Assembly: GCA_013398955.1 (NCBI GenBank)
Contig: VWPU01011638.1
Location: forward strand, 1 to 64,000
Direction of reading: 5' to 3'
Source: Callaeas wilsoni
Taxonomy: Eukaryota; Chordata; Aves; Passeriformes; Callaeidae
Length of the DNA: 64,000 nucleotides
Of the stretch, positions 1 to 11,600 are shown one piece after another (the stretch's first letter is position 1; every line of letters begins with the position of its first letter). The notes beneath the pieces are model-generated. The model saw nothing but the letters and a program-made list of their open reading frames with translations. It had not been told where the DNA came from and did no database searches. Made by a program: the position numbers and the translations under genes.

Positions 1-300
1 TGGCGGCGGCGGCGGCAGCGCCCGGCCACGCCCCCCGCGCGGCCACGCCTCCCGCGCCATCGCGCCCCGCCCACTCCGCGCCGCCCAGCCAATCAGAGCG
101 CGCCGGGCTGGTTGCTAGGTAGATCGGAACCCCCGGCCGGGCTAACCCCGCTGGGGGGCACTGATTGGCTGGCGCCCCCCGGGGTTGCCGTGGAGACGAG
201 ATGCGGACGGGCGGGAGGAGGAGGCGGGAGCTGATTGGCTGGCACCGCCCCCGCCCCGGGGTTGCCACAGCGACGGGATGCGGACCGGGGGGAGGAGGAA
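1..300 (+). promoter_or_regulatory. FBXO16: CpG-island promoter, probable FBXO16 promoter
   Basis: Very GC- and CpG-rich sequence that opens with a GGC-repeat run. It carries three CCAAT boxes: CCAAT at 89-93, and ATTGG (reverse orientation) at 164-168 and 234-238. Each is followed 18-23 bp later by an X-box-like motif: GTTGCTAGGTAGAT at 111-124, GTTGCCGTGGAGAC at 184-197 and GTTGCCACAGCGAC at 261-274. The second and third resemble the RFX consensus GTTGCCATGGCAAC at 11 of 14 positions. No TATA box is seen, as is usual for CpG-island promoters. It lies upstream of a good splice donor and the next gene on this strand is FBXO16, so assignment to FBXO16 is an inference. It could also serve a divergent gene to the left. 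Confidence 0.6.
161..300 (+). repeat. Tandem duplication of a roughly 70-bp promoter module
   Basis: The block starting CTGATTGGCTGGC at 161 recurs at 231. Both copies continue through a C-rich stretch, CGGGGTTGCC, then GATGCGGAC and a GGGAGGAGGA run. The second copy is a few bases longer and diverged at scattered positions. The duplication copies both the CCAAT box and the X-box-like motif. Confidence 0.75.
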
Positions 301-350
301 GAGGAGGAAGAGGAGAGGGAGGAGGAAGAGGAGGAAGAAGAGGAGGCGGC
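285..350 (+). repeat. GGA/GAA homopurine tract
   Basis: About 65 bases consist almost only of G and A, as irregular GGA and GAA triplets, just before the predicted first splice donor. Mirror-like homopurine runs of this kind can form triplex or R-loop structures, and this one may be transcribed in the 5' UTR. Confidence 0.7.
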
Positions 351-372
351 GTCCGCAGGCGGGAGGAGGAAG
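285..372 (+). other. FBXO16: FBXO16 non-coding exon 1 (5' UTR), start approximate
   Basis: The coding start of FBXO16 lies in an exon with its own acceptor at 5531/5532, so at least one upstream non-coding exon is needed. The best donor in the CpG island is GGAAG|GTGAGA, cutting after 372. The transcription start cannot be seen; 285 is only a nominal left edge. Confidence 0.45.
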
Positions 373-744
373 GTGAGAGCACACGAGGGGACGTGGGACC
401 CCTGGGAGGGCGTGGGGAGGGGGTGTCGCTGCTGTGGAGCACGAGGGGACACATCCCATGGGACACTGGGGGTGCAGAGCGTCGTCACAGGGGGACAGCC
501 GCAGTGTGGCATGGCGGGGCGGGGACACAAATGCGCTGGGACGCAGCGGGGAGGTGGCACAAACTCCGTAGGGAATGCGGAGGGGATAACGGATTTGGGA
601 TGCAGGGGGGAAGGTGGAAACCGGCGGTGTCAGCGGGAGCTCTGTACGACATTGCACCGGTGTTCCCAATGTTTACGTCCTGGCAGTGCAGGATTGATCC
701 CTATGGATAGGGATGCCCCGGTGGGCAAGAGGCCGATGGCCCCT

Positions 745-1205
745 GGGCTGTGCCAGTTCTGGGGTGGCAGCAGGGCCAGGGCAGTGCCCGTCCCCTGTGC
801 TGGCTCTGCTGGGGCACCTCCAGTGCTGGGGGCAGCTCTGGGACCCTCCCGACAAGAGAGACCCCGAGGGGCTGGAGCATGCCCAGGGCAGGGAACGGAG
901 CTGGGGAAGGGGCTGGAGCACCAGGAGCGGCTGAGGGAGTTGGGAAGGGGGGTCAGCCTGGAGAAAAGGAGGCTCAGGGGGGACCTTCTGGCTCTGCACA
1001 ACTCCCTGACAGGAGGGGGCAGCCGGGGGGGTCAGGCTCTGCTCCCAGGGAACAGGGACAGGATGAGGAGAAACAGCCTCAAGCTGTGCCAGGGGAGGCT
1101 CAGGCTGGACGCTTGGATAGCCAGGCTTTGGCACAGGCTCCCGGGGAAGCGGTGGAATCACCATCCCTGGAAGTGTTCAGAACCCGTGAGGACGCGGATT
1201 AGTGC
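745..1205 (+). mobile_element. CR1 LINE fragment
   Basis: CR1 3' region in plus orientation: GGCTGGAGCATGCCCAGGGC, AGCGGCTGAGGGAGTTGGG, then CAAGCTGTGCCAGGGGAGG and CATCCCTGGAAGTGTTCAGA. The 3' end is decayed. Confidence 0.85.
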
Positions 1206-2549
1206 TGGCTTTGCGTTTGGATGCGCGGATCTCACGGGCCTTTCACCAAGCCGGGATTCCACGAAAGGAGTCTCCAGTGACGGAGGCGAAAGGGGACAGG
1301 GAACAAAGGCGTCGTGCAAAGAAAATAAGCTCAGGAGATGCTTGGAAGACACGCTGGAATCCACGGGAAAGTCCCAGCCTTTCTGGATTATTGATTTCAG
1401 CCCCAGGTCCTTCCCCATCCACCCTCTGCCCTGCCCATACCTGAGCTCGGTGCTGCTGCTTGGAGCCTTTCTCCCACCACTGCGCCGTTTATTTCAATGT
1501 AATAATTTACAATCAGAATTACTCTCCTGCCTTAGCTTGAGGTTGATTCAGTTAAATTCCGAAATTTCCACATTTATTCCCGGCTGAACTCCTCCGCTGT
1601 CGCCACACGGATCGATGGCATTAGGGAAATAAATCCTTAAACCTCTGCATGCACCAGGCTCCGTGCACCGCAAAGGCTTCGTTTCTCTAGAGATGTGGTC
1701 AAAAATCATCAATAAACTGGTTCTGCTTCTGCAGGGGTTGTTTTGAGGACGGTTAAGCAGAGATTAGCCCAGGTAAAGGAAATTATTCCAACGGCCCTGG
1801 TTAATGGGATATGATCATGATGGATTGTTGAGCTTTCTTCAGTGGAATCACTTACTCTTAGAACCAGTTTTAAATTCCAGCTTGTACTGGAGCGAGCGGA
1901 ACCATTTCCAGCGGTCTCCAAGCGAAATTTTCCTGCTGTTAGACTGCACCATTCCAGTCTCCTGCCCCGTGAAATTTTGTGTCTCCTTCACACATCTCCC
2001 GAAGTGCAAATCTCTTGGATCCTCCCACCCCAGCTGTGAACCATTCCCAGGGACTCTGCCTGTAGCAACCAAGGCAGTTTTGCTCTTTTGAACCCTGTAT
2101 AAACTCACAAAACTTGGTGTTTGTTATTTTTTCCCCAAAATCTCATTTGCACTGATATTTACCATACCTGCCACCTGCTCCTACATTTCCATTCTGGTTT
2201 TTTTAGAATGACAATAGATCATTTTTCCGGCATTGTGCGTCAGTAGTTTTGCCTCTTTGGGCAGTGAACCAACATTTTCCTGATGTCTAATTAAGGGTCA
2301 ATCCCCGTTAACCTCCCCTCGTGTCTCTTGCTGCTGGAATGCTTCGGGATCACCTGAGCCTGAGGAATTTCATCCTGGCACATGGGACGGACGAGCCGGA
2401 GCAATCTCTGGAATGTTATTTTGGGCAGCCAGTCCCGAGATAACGACTCTTGCAGAAGAGAAGCGGGGCCTTGGCTGAGCAGGCCGTCAAGCCCAGCTCT
2501 GCACGGCATTCCAGCTGCTTTTCCACGCGGCTGCTGCAGCCCCCCTCTG

Positions 2550-2945
2550 CTCTGGAGCCAGACTGGGAGAGCTGGGGATGCTTACCTGGAGAAGGGAAGG
2601 ATCCAGGGAGAGCTCAGAGCCACTTCCAGTGCCTAAAGGGGCTCCAGGAGAGCTGGAGAGGGACTTGGGACAAGGGATGGAGGGACAGGACACAGGGAAT
2701 GGCTTCCCACTGCCAGAGGATGGGATATTGGGAAGAAATTGTTCCCTGTGAGGGTGGTGAGGCCCTGGAATAGAATTCCCAGAGAAGCTGTGGCTGCCCC
2801 TGGATCCCTGGCAGGGTCCAAGACCACATTGGGCAGGGTTTGGGGCACCCTGGGATACTGGGAGGTGTCCCCGCCCATGGGAGAGGGTGGAATGAGATGA
2901 TTTTTAAGCTCCCTTCCCACCCAAACCATTCCACGAATGATCTCC
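2550..2945 (+). mobile_element. CR1 LINE fragment
   Basis: Plus-orientation CR1: GGGATATTGGGAAGAAATTG, CCCAGAGAAGCTGTGGCTGC and a 3' end ...CCCAAACCATTCCACGAATG. Confidence 0.9.
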
Positions 2946-3049
2946 TAAGCACTGAGTCCCAGCCTGTGCAGCCTTTGAGGAATGTCAGTAAATTCTCGAA
3001 TTACCAAATCCAATCCAGGCGGTTTTGTGGCTCGTGCCATTTTATGGAA

Positions 3050-3375
3050 TGTGATTTCTCCAGGAGACCCACCAGGATCGTCAATCCAACCCGTGGCCCT
3101 GCAGAGACACCCCGAAATTCCCACCCTGCGCATCCCTGAGAGCGCTGTCCAAACGCGCCCGGAGCTCCAGCAGGTTTGGGAATGTCACCATTCCCTGGGG
3201 AGCTGCTCCAGTGCCCAAACACCCTCTGGGGGAAGAACCTTTTCCCAAAATCCACCCTAACCCTCCTTTGACACATCTCCAACCTTCCCCTCGGAACCCC
3301 CAGCTGGAGAGAGAAGAAATCAACACCTGCCCCTCCACTCGTCCTCACGAGGAGGTTTCAGACAGACTTTTCACC
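3050..3375 (-). mobile_element. CR1 LINE fragment
   Basis: Reverse-oriented CR1: ACCCACCAGGATCGTCAATC, ACCATTCCCTGGGGAGC and AAGAACCTTTTCCCAAAATC, a diverged older subtype similar to the copy at 36815. Confidence 0.8.
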
Positions 3376-3935
3376 CATCCTGAGCCACGCTTTTAGCACA
3401 GAAAGTTCCTTAGGGTTTCCGAAAGCTCAGCTCTCTCTCGGTGACCTCCCAAATCCTCGGAGGCGCTTTGGGAACGCAGCTTCCCTGGCCCAAAGATCCC
3501 ACATCTGTGAGGGAAACTGGAACGGGAAGCCAGGGCTGGGAGGTGCTGCGGCGGCAGCCGATGGGTTTGTGACTAATGGACGAGGCTGTCCCTGAAAAAC
3601 AGGACACGGGAGCCTGGACCTGTTTTTTTGGCAGCAGAGCTGCTCCTCTACCCTGGGCGTTGAATTGCAGGGGCCGTGCGGGAAAACAAAACAAAAAAAA
3701 CGGGGCAGGGAATGATCCCAAACCCACCCAAATCCGCCTACGCGGTTGCACAAGAAGGTTTTGACGTTGTCCAGCCGCAGAAACGTGAGGGTGTGAAAGC
3801 TCCGTGCGTCCTTCAGCTTTCAGGTGGAAGTTAAAATTGCAGAGATAATAATTTAAGGGTCTTTAGCTTCCCAAGAAAGGAGGAAAAACTCAGATTTTTG
3901 TAATGAATTTATTTCCTGAGCACGGAGAGAAAAAT

Positions 3936-4330
3936 GCAACAGTTTTTTCATTGTTTGTTTTGGTTTTTTTGTTTTGCTTTTGTTTGTTTCTTTGTTTGTT
4001 TCTGTTGTTGTTGGTTGGGGTTTTGTGTGGTTTTTTGTTGTTGTTGGTGGTGTTTTTTGCGGGTTTTTTGGGGTTTTGTTTGTGTGGTGTTCTTTTTGGT
4101 TTTTGGGGTTTTTTTGTGGGGTTTTTTGTTTGGTTTTTTTTTGTTTGGTTGGTTTGGGTTTTGGGTTTTTTGGGGGTTTTTTGTTTCTTTTTCCTTCCTT
4201 CCTTCCTTCCTTCCTGCCTTCCTGCCTTCCTGCCTTCCTGCCTTCCTGCCTTCCTTCCTTCCTTCCTCCTTGTCGCGCCGCGCCACGCCGCGCTGCGCCT
4301 TGCCGCGCCTTTCCTTTCCTTTCTTTGACT
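3936..4330. repeat. GT-rich, CCTT/CCTG and GCGCC simple-sequence patchwork
   Basis: Three abutting low-complexity tracts: T/G-rich sequence dominated by GGTTTTTT and TTTGTTTG (about 3950-4190), a (CCTT)n tract mixed with CCTGCCTT (about 4190-4268), and a short CGCGCCGCGCCACGCC tract (about 4272-4312). Long open frames here are low-complexity artefacts. Confidence 0.85.
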
Positions 4331-4954
4331 CCATAATAACTTAGGAAAGGAAGGAAAAATTAAGCAGAAAAGTGCCATGCCCAGACAGATCCCGCAGTGA
4401 GTTTTGAAGATTAATCCGTTGAAATAGAGAGGAATTTTGTCTGGGTAAGGAATAGGGGTCTGAGAGTAGCTACAAAAGTCCTTTTTCTGGGTGGGTTCTG
4501 ATGTGTTTGGGTTCAGGACAGGCAGGTAACACAATATGGGACTTAACTCATGGATTTGCCTTTCTTTTGTCCCAAAAATCCCATTATCCATCCTGCCACC
4601 GTGAAGCTTTAAAGCGATCTGAGGTATTTCCAGATTAAAAAAAAATTGCCTAATAATTATATGCAGGGAACGGAGATGTTTTTTTAATGTGGTAAAGAAA
4701 TTATTTGGTCTTCAGGCTGCTGCAGCTTAAGGCTCCAGTCTGGAAATTGGAGAGCTGAAGTGAGGAACGGCATTATCCTGCCGAATCCAACTGCAGGAGA
4801 GATGATGAAGGGGGGGAAAAAAAATCCCTTTTCCTATGTTTGGGCAAGAATTTATGAAGAAATTGCTTTGTCTGAACAAAGTTCAGTTTTTTGGTGTCCC
4901 AAAAGGGGAAATTTTGGTAAACGTCTGATTTCCTTTGTGTGGAAATTCCTGGGC

Positions 4955-5140
4955 AAAAATCATGGAATTGTTAAGGTTGGGAAAAACCTTTAAGGTCGTC
5001 CAATCATCAACCACCACCACGGTCACCACCAAACCACGTCCTCAGGTGCCACATCCACATTTCCTGGGAAACACTTCCAGGGGTGGCAATTCCGGCACTG
5101 CCCCGGGCAGCCTGGTCAATGGCACAACCCATAACGCTTG
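4955..5140 (-). mobile_element. CR1 LINE fragment
   Basis: Reverse-oriented CR1 starting ATGGAATTGTTAAGGTTGGG and continuing through AACCACGTCCTCAGGTGCCA and CTGCCCCGGGCAGCCTG. Confidence 0.85.
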
Positions 5141-5197
5141 GGATGGGGAAGATCTGCTTAATTAGTAATTATTTGTTTGAACGGAGGTTCCAGTGGG

Positions 5198-5343
5198 AAA
5201 TCACAGAATCCCGGGAGGTTTGGGTTGGAAAAGAGCTTTAAGCTCATCCCATTCCACCCCCATCCATGGGCAGGGACACCTCCCACCATCCCAGCTTGCT
5301 CCAAGCCCCGTCCAACCCGGCCTTGGACACTGCCAGGACTTTA
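5198..5343 (-). mobile_element. CR1 LINE fragment, 195 bp before FBXO16 coding exon
   Basis: Reverse-oriented CR1 3' end: AATCACAGAATCCCGGGAGG, TTTGGGTTGGAAAAGAGC, CCATGGGCAGGGACACC and CCTTGGACACTGCCAGG. Confidence 0.9.
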
Positions 5344-5531
5344 ATCTCATGGATACTGTGGATACACAAAATAAAAGCCTCACCCTGCCCGAATCCCAAA
5401 TAATTTTTCCTTGTGTCATTGCTGTGCTACGAAATCAGCGGATTCCTTCTTAAATTTATAATTTTTTTTTAGCCCCCACGAAAACAAAGGGGCAGCAGAG
5501 GGATAACGTCCACCTTTGTTCCGTTTTGTAG

Positions 5532-5667
5532 CCGCCGGTGGCGACGGGAGGATCCTCCCTCTCCTGGATCCATGGCGTTCGCGCCTCCCAAAAACACGGA
5601 CGGCTCCAAGCTCCAGTTCAAGCTGAGCACGTGGACTCCCCTGAACCACCGGCTCATGAATGACAAG
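5532..5667 (+). CDS. FBXO16: FBXO16 exon 2, first coding exon (coding from 5572)
   Basis: The acceptor TTCCGTTTTGTAG ends at 5531 and is followed by 40 nt of 5' UTR. ATG at 5572 opens 32 codons ending LNHRLMNDK in phase 0. An alternative acceptor (poly-T then AG, ending at 5472) would only lengthen the UTR. The donor is AAG|GCAAGT, a GC rather than a GT site. Confidence 0.9.
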
Positions 5668-8600
5668 GCAAGTTCCCAGCAAACTCAGGGAATCGCGGAA
5701 TTGTTGGGGTTGGAAGGGACTCATGGACGTCAATCAGTCCAACGCCTCAAGGCAAAGCCAGCTCAAGCTTTTATTTCCTCAGGATCGCGTCCAGTCGGTT
5801 TGGAATAATCTCAAACCCCAAGAGAAATCCTCAGGTTCACAAATTCCCAAGCCCGAGAAAAGTTTAATTCACATTTTTCCCTGTGGAGGTCATCGGAAGT
5901 GGAATAAGAACTTGGAGATTTTGTTCCCTGTTAGAAGCACGGAGATATCTTTATGATACAAAAAGGTATATAAAATCTAACATGAAAAGATGGAAAATTC
6001 TGATTTACTTGTTTAAAGCAAAAAAGTATTTGATTCAAATACCACTATTTTGCCAAATCAATAGCTTTTAAAATGAAAAAAAAAGGATTTTTTTTTTTGC
6101 TGAAAGACGCAAAATCATGCTTTTTTTTGGTTGTTTTGGGTTTTTTTTTTGCACCAGAAGCCTCCAGTTTCACCCCAGAGCAAACTGAGTGTGAGCCAAA
6201 GGCTCTGAGGGCTCGGCCCCAACTCACAGCAGAGCCCTCAGCCCGCAGTGATGACGCTGGGTGGATATTTTGGAAGCCGGCGTGATGCACCAGTTTATAA
6301 ATAATGGGATGCATTTCCTAACCCTCCCACTCGGATTCCGTGTCTGGGAGCTGCCGGCACGGCTCGGGGCCTTTGGGCTCCTGCGTCCCCAGGAGCGTTT
6401 TCCTCCCTCCCAGTTCCGCTCCCGTTTCTGTCGGTGAGTCTCGGGATTCGATCCAGAGAGGCCCATCAAGGTCCGGCTTCCTGGATTTCTTGGGACCGCT
6501 CGTTCTGCGCAGTTCTCTCAGTCCTGAGCTCAGAATTTGGCTAAAGTGGGTAAAATTTGGTTAAAATGTGTCTTCCATGAACGTATCCAAGCTTCCTTTG
6601 GGGTTGAGGACTGTCATTCCTTACAAAATGGAAAATTTCACCACTTCCCTAATAATTTTCTCATGATTAATCCCTTATAGCATAAAAAGATGAAGCTTTG
6701 TCTCCTGTCTGGATACCTCTGGCATTAAAATTAATTTGATTTTCCCCTTGCTCCCTTATTAAACTCCTCTCTATCCAGCATTTTTTTTTCCTTGTGGAAG
6801 GGCTTTTACCCTGCTTCAAGCCAACACTTGAATTCATTTTATTTTTGATAAACTGTGGAGATTGAGCTCTTTGAAGTCCTTTCAATCTGGCAAATTCTCC
6901 CGCCTTTGAATCATTTTAATGTTTCCTACACCCTTTCAACATTATTTTTACAGATACACATCGCTGTGCAATAAAGTATGACCTAACCAGAAACAGAAAC
7001 CACGTTTTCCCACCTTTTCCCACATTTTTTTACTCCTCTGCTCCTCAGGCAGTTGGATGTTGCATTGAGCTGCAGCAAAACTTTTAGGGATTAATACTGG
7101 ATTGTTGTATAATCCAATGCTTGGTGATGTTCCAGGCAGGGAGGAGTATACAAGAAGATCCCACAAAATACCAGAAATGAATATTCCAAAATGAAAAACA
7201 ACCAGGGATGAACTGGAAGTGTTGGAAAGGCCTTTGGTACACAGGGAATGTGGTGGTGTTGGATTAATGGTTGGACTCTATGACCTTGGAGGTCTTTTCC
7301 AACCTTGAAGAGTCTCGGAAATTCATAATAAAATATATTATTTTTTGTTTCTGATTCAGATTTTAAAGCACTGACCTCCCCAAAATTCCTTTTTTTTTTT
7401 TTTTTTACATCCCAACGCTGCTCTGCAGCGAATGAAAAAGACAAAAACAAAAAATAGCTGCAACAAAATTAGTTCTGACGTTTGAAATCAGGAGACATTC
7501 CATGAGGTATTTATAGGGAGCTGGAGAGGGAGAAGGTGCCATTTTCGTACAGTCGTGTGTCTCCGCACTCCTGGGAGGCAGCGTGACTGAAGACGGGAAT
7601 TTATAGATGGAAGGTGCAGGAAAAGCAGGGAGACATGAGGTGTGTGAGGAATGAACTTGCTGGAGCAGGGAACGAGGGGCAGGAGCGATGGGAATTCAGA
7701 GCTGGTCCAAGGCAGAAGCGTCAAAATTCCATGGTTAGGAGCAGAGCCAGGAAGATCTGGCGTCACAAATTTACTGCCCGTGGAGTTTGGGGTAATCCTG
7801 GGGGTGCTCCATTGGTAGTTCCTGTAGATTTCCCTGGATTTTCAAACATGGTAAGAGTACACTTATTACAGGATCCAGATTGGTTTGGGTTGGGAGAAAC
7901 CTTAAATCCCATCTTGTTCCACCCCAAGCAATCATGGAGTCATGGAATGGTCCCAGCTGGAAGGGACCTTAAAGCTCATCTCAATCCAACCCCCTGCCAT
8001 GGGCAGGGACACCTTCCACTGTCCCAAGTTGCTCCAGCCTGGCCTTGGACACTTCCAGAGATCCAGGGGCAGCCACAGCTTCTCTGGGAATTCTATTCCA
8101 GGCCCTCCCCGCCCTGACAGGGAAGAATTTCTTCTTAACGTTTGACATCTTCTCTTCTTTGGGGGTTGGAAGGAGATGATCCTTAAGGTCTCTTCCATCC
8201 CAAACCATTCTGTGATTCCACGCACTCCCAAAACCTCCTGAATTCAATGCCCTTGGATCCCTGGACGTGACCAAGGCCAGGCTGGACGGGGCTTGGAGCA
8301 ACCTGGGATAGTGGGAGGTGTCCCTGCCCATGGCAGGGGGTTGGATTGAGACGAGCTTTAAGGTCCCTTCCAGCCGGGACCATTCCATGATTCCACGATT
8401 ACTTTAAATTCAGGATCACCATCAGGGGCAGGCCGAAGTCAAGGAAGCAGAATTGGGAAATCTCGAATTGCTCACGGCGACAAAAGCAAAGGTGAAGTCC
8501 CAGGTGTGCCAGGGTCGTGCTGCAGTGAAGGATGAAGCAGAGGCAGGAGATGGAGCGTCCTGCAGACCCCACCCTGGGAGCGCAGGGCGGCGCTGCCCGT

Positions 8601-11600
8601 GGGGAAGGACTGGAATTCCGGAGGGGATTTGCCTTCCCCTGGGTATCCAGGGCTGAGGCAGGAGAGCCCCCGGCGGCATCTGCAGCAAAGGATGGAGGGA
8701 TTTTCCAGCCACTTGGGCATCAGCATCCCCCTGAAGCCAGGGGTGTGAGACAGCAGATCCCAGGATGATCCCAGGATGATCCCAGGCCTCCGGATGCATC
8801 CAAGGCACTCTACAGGTGTAGCTGCAAGGCCTTGGAGGAGAGGACACGGGCTTGATTAAGGCAGTGGGTGATTACACCAAATTTGGGCCATTCTGTTGCT
8901 AATTAATGCTCCCAAGTGCCTGGAGAGGCAGAACTTTCTGAGAGCCTCAGCTCAGATGTGTCTCCAAGAACGCTGAAAGCGAATCTGTGTCTGCCTTTGA
9001 TCAAAGACCATAAACAGCTCCCTCCTTCCTGGAATTCTCCAACCCAAAACTCAGATCTTTGACTATCCATCACTTCCTTGGGGCAAATCTTTCTCCAGGT
9101 TTAGCTTGTTAGGTTTGTTGGGTTTTGGGGTTGTTTTTTTTTTCCTCTTTACCAATGTCCCCCATGCAAATAAAAGAAATAATAACTGTCAGCGTGCAAA
9201 TAAAAGAAATGTCATTTTCCAGCCCTCACATGAGACGCTCCTGCTGGGAGAGACAGAGCTCAACCTGTCAACTGCTGCAGCAGACACCAGCACTGATAAT
9301 GTCCTTCTCTGCAGGAACCATCTCCGCAGGCTGTCAGAGCGACAACACGTCTGGAGTTTATAATGATCGAGCATGTTTTCCTGCTCGGGGTTTAATAGCT
9401 GTTTTATGTGCAGTTATGAGCCGGGCTCTTTTCCCCCCTCTTTGATCTGCCTGCTGGAAAAATCATTTCCAGCATTCCCTCACTTCCCAGGTCACCATCC
9501 TGAGGACTGAAGGTGGTTTTGTGGTAGCGGGGAGCCACGTGTTGGTGCTTTGGGGTCCAGCTCCCTATGGATAAAGGTCAACATCGGAAATCCTCCGCTG
9601 GATTTTGATACGGATCGTCCTTGGTGGGAGTTGTCACTGTAAAGTGGCCGGGGAACAAAGGCTGCTCTCGTTACCTCATTCCTGAAGGTTTTGCTGAGTC
9701 GGGATTGAATCCGCGCAGGAATTCAGGCACCCGGTGCCTCCAAGTCAGGATTAATGAAATTTCTCAGATAAAGAGGTGGGAAGTTCAGGTTCTGGTTATC
9801 CCGAGGCACGTGAGGCACCTCCCATCGCTGCATGTCCAGGAGAGCAGAATTCCCGTGGATCCAGGCTGGGAGAGCTGGGGGTGTTCACCTGGACCAGAGA
9901 AGGATCCAGAGAGAGCTCAGAGCCCCTAAAAGGGCTCCGGGAGGGCTGGAGAGGGACTTGGGACAAGGGATGGAGGGACAGGACACAGGGAATGGCTTCC
10001 CACTGCCAGAGGGCAGGGACAGATGGGATATTGGGAAGGAATTCCTGGCTGTGAGGGTGGGGAGGCCCCGGCACAGGGTGCCCAGAGAGGTTCTGGCCTC
10101 CTCATCCCTGGATTTTGCGTTGGAAGAGACCTTAAATCTCATCCCATTTCAACCCTGACACCTCCCAGCATCCCAGGTGGCTCCAAGCCTTGTCCAGCCT
10201 GGCCTTGGACACTTCCAGGGATCCAGGGGCATCGAATCCCGGAGGGTTCAGGAGTGCAGGGGTGATAAATTCCTGACAGGATCACCAAGGAACGGCCAAC
10301 AGGGGAAGAGTGTAGGTGGCAGGACGAGGGATGCGGATTCTTTCCCTCTCCACAGGAAAGGTCTGGAATGCTGGGTCCATTTCTGGGCTCCTCAGTACAA
10401 GAAATACATGGATTTCCTGGGATAAATCCAGCATAGGGCCTCAGGAATGATTAAGGAACTGGAGAGCCTGATGTTTAGGGAGGTTCTGGAATCTCCATCC
10501 AATAAAATACCCAAAACTCCTCTGGACATGCCTGAGCTACTCCTTTAGCTGATCCCATCAGGGAGTTTGGATTAAGGATCTCCATAATTTTTTTTCCAAA
10601 ATCATCCATTCAGTGATTCCGTTGATATTTTGCGGATTGTTTTTCAAGCTGGATTTTTCTCAGCACGTATTGAATCCCCTTGAAATACTCAATTTTCTTT
10701 TTGTGTGTGTGTGTATGTTTTATAGGTATTTGAAGAAAGAAGAGCCCTGCTTGGAAAATGGGTAAACTTTTCTCTTTAAATATGTATTTGATAAAGACAG
10801 ATTTTGGAAGTGATCAGGAGTTTATCTCACGGGAATGCAAAACCTCTCCTCCTTGGAAAAAGGAATTCACTTCCCCTACGTGGAAGTGACTGCTCTGCTT
10901 TTGAGGAGAGTAAAGCTGTAAATTACCCCAGTGCCCGCATTCCCTAAGTTTTGAAGTTGGGAAATCATATTCCATCACTGGAATGAGCTGAAATGGGATG
11001 AGAAAACCCCGGGAAAGTGTCTGTGAAGTCTTCAGAGGGGATGTTGGATGTTCAGATGCTGCCATGGCCTGCTGGAAGGTCTTTGAAATCTGTAATAAAT
11101 GACATTTTATCTACCTAGTGCACACATAGATTGGTTTGGGTTGGAACTGATGCTTATCCTTTATGCTCAAAAAGTCACTCATGAAATTTTTTTTTCCGGT
11201 GTGAACTGGTCTTCAGGGGCAAATATTTTGATTTTAAGGATTATTTTTCTTTATAGGAAATAGGCTTTCCACAATTTGTTGTGTTTTGATAACAAGGAGT
11301 TTCAGGGACACGAAGGAAATGAAATAATTGAGTGATTGTTGTTCAGAAAACAGCTTTTAATGGGATAGGCAGCAAGCGACAGACTTAAAAGCCATCTCTT
11401 GGAAATTGCTGGATGTATAAAAATGCCAAAATCCGGCAAGAACCTTGCTCCGAACACTCTCACAAGTGCTGAATCATCTCCGAAAGGTCACATTTCTGAC
11501 CCTTCCCGTGACATTGCATCAGCAGCTCTCAGAGGGCTCCTTCAGAGCTAATTCTCCTCGTGCTCCTGCCGCCCAGCATTCCAAGGAAAGAAAGCACAAA

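Larger units (their letters stand above)
373..5531 (+). other. FBXO16: FBXO16 intron 1
   Basis: Contains CR1 copies at 745-1205, 2550-2945, 3050-3375, 4955-5140 and 5198-5343, plus the simple-sequence patchwork at 3936-4330. In the remaining unique parts (1206-2549, 3376-3935, 4331-4954) I see nothing beyond AT-rich intronic sequence. Confidence 0.6.
5668..10725 (+). other. FBXO16: FBXO16 intron 2 (GC-AG)
   Basis: Holds short CR1 pieces at 5686 and 7250, an inverted CR1 pair at 7930-8400, and a head-to-head CR1 pair at 9860-10240. The unique stretches 5763-7250, 8401-9860 and 10241-10700 show only poly-T runs (about 7389-7407) and a short GT run before the acceptor. Confidence 0.85.

Noticed and set aside
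235..1587. 450-codon open frame on the plus strand from the CpG island
   Set aside because: It runs through the purine tract, the predicted first splice donor and a CR1 fragment; no protein family resemblance.
3890..4591. 233-codon minus-strand frame rich in Lys, Asn, Gln
   Set aside because: Pure translation of the low-complexity GT/CCTT patchwork.
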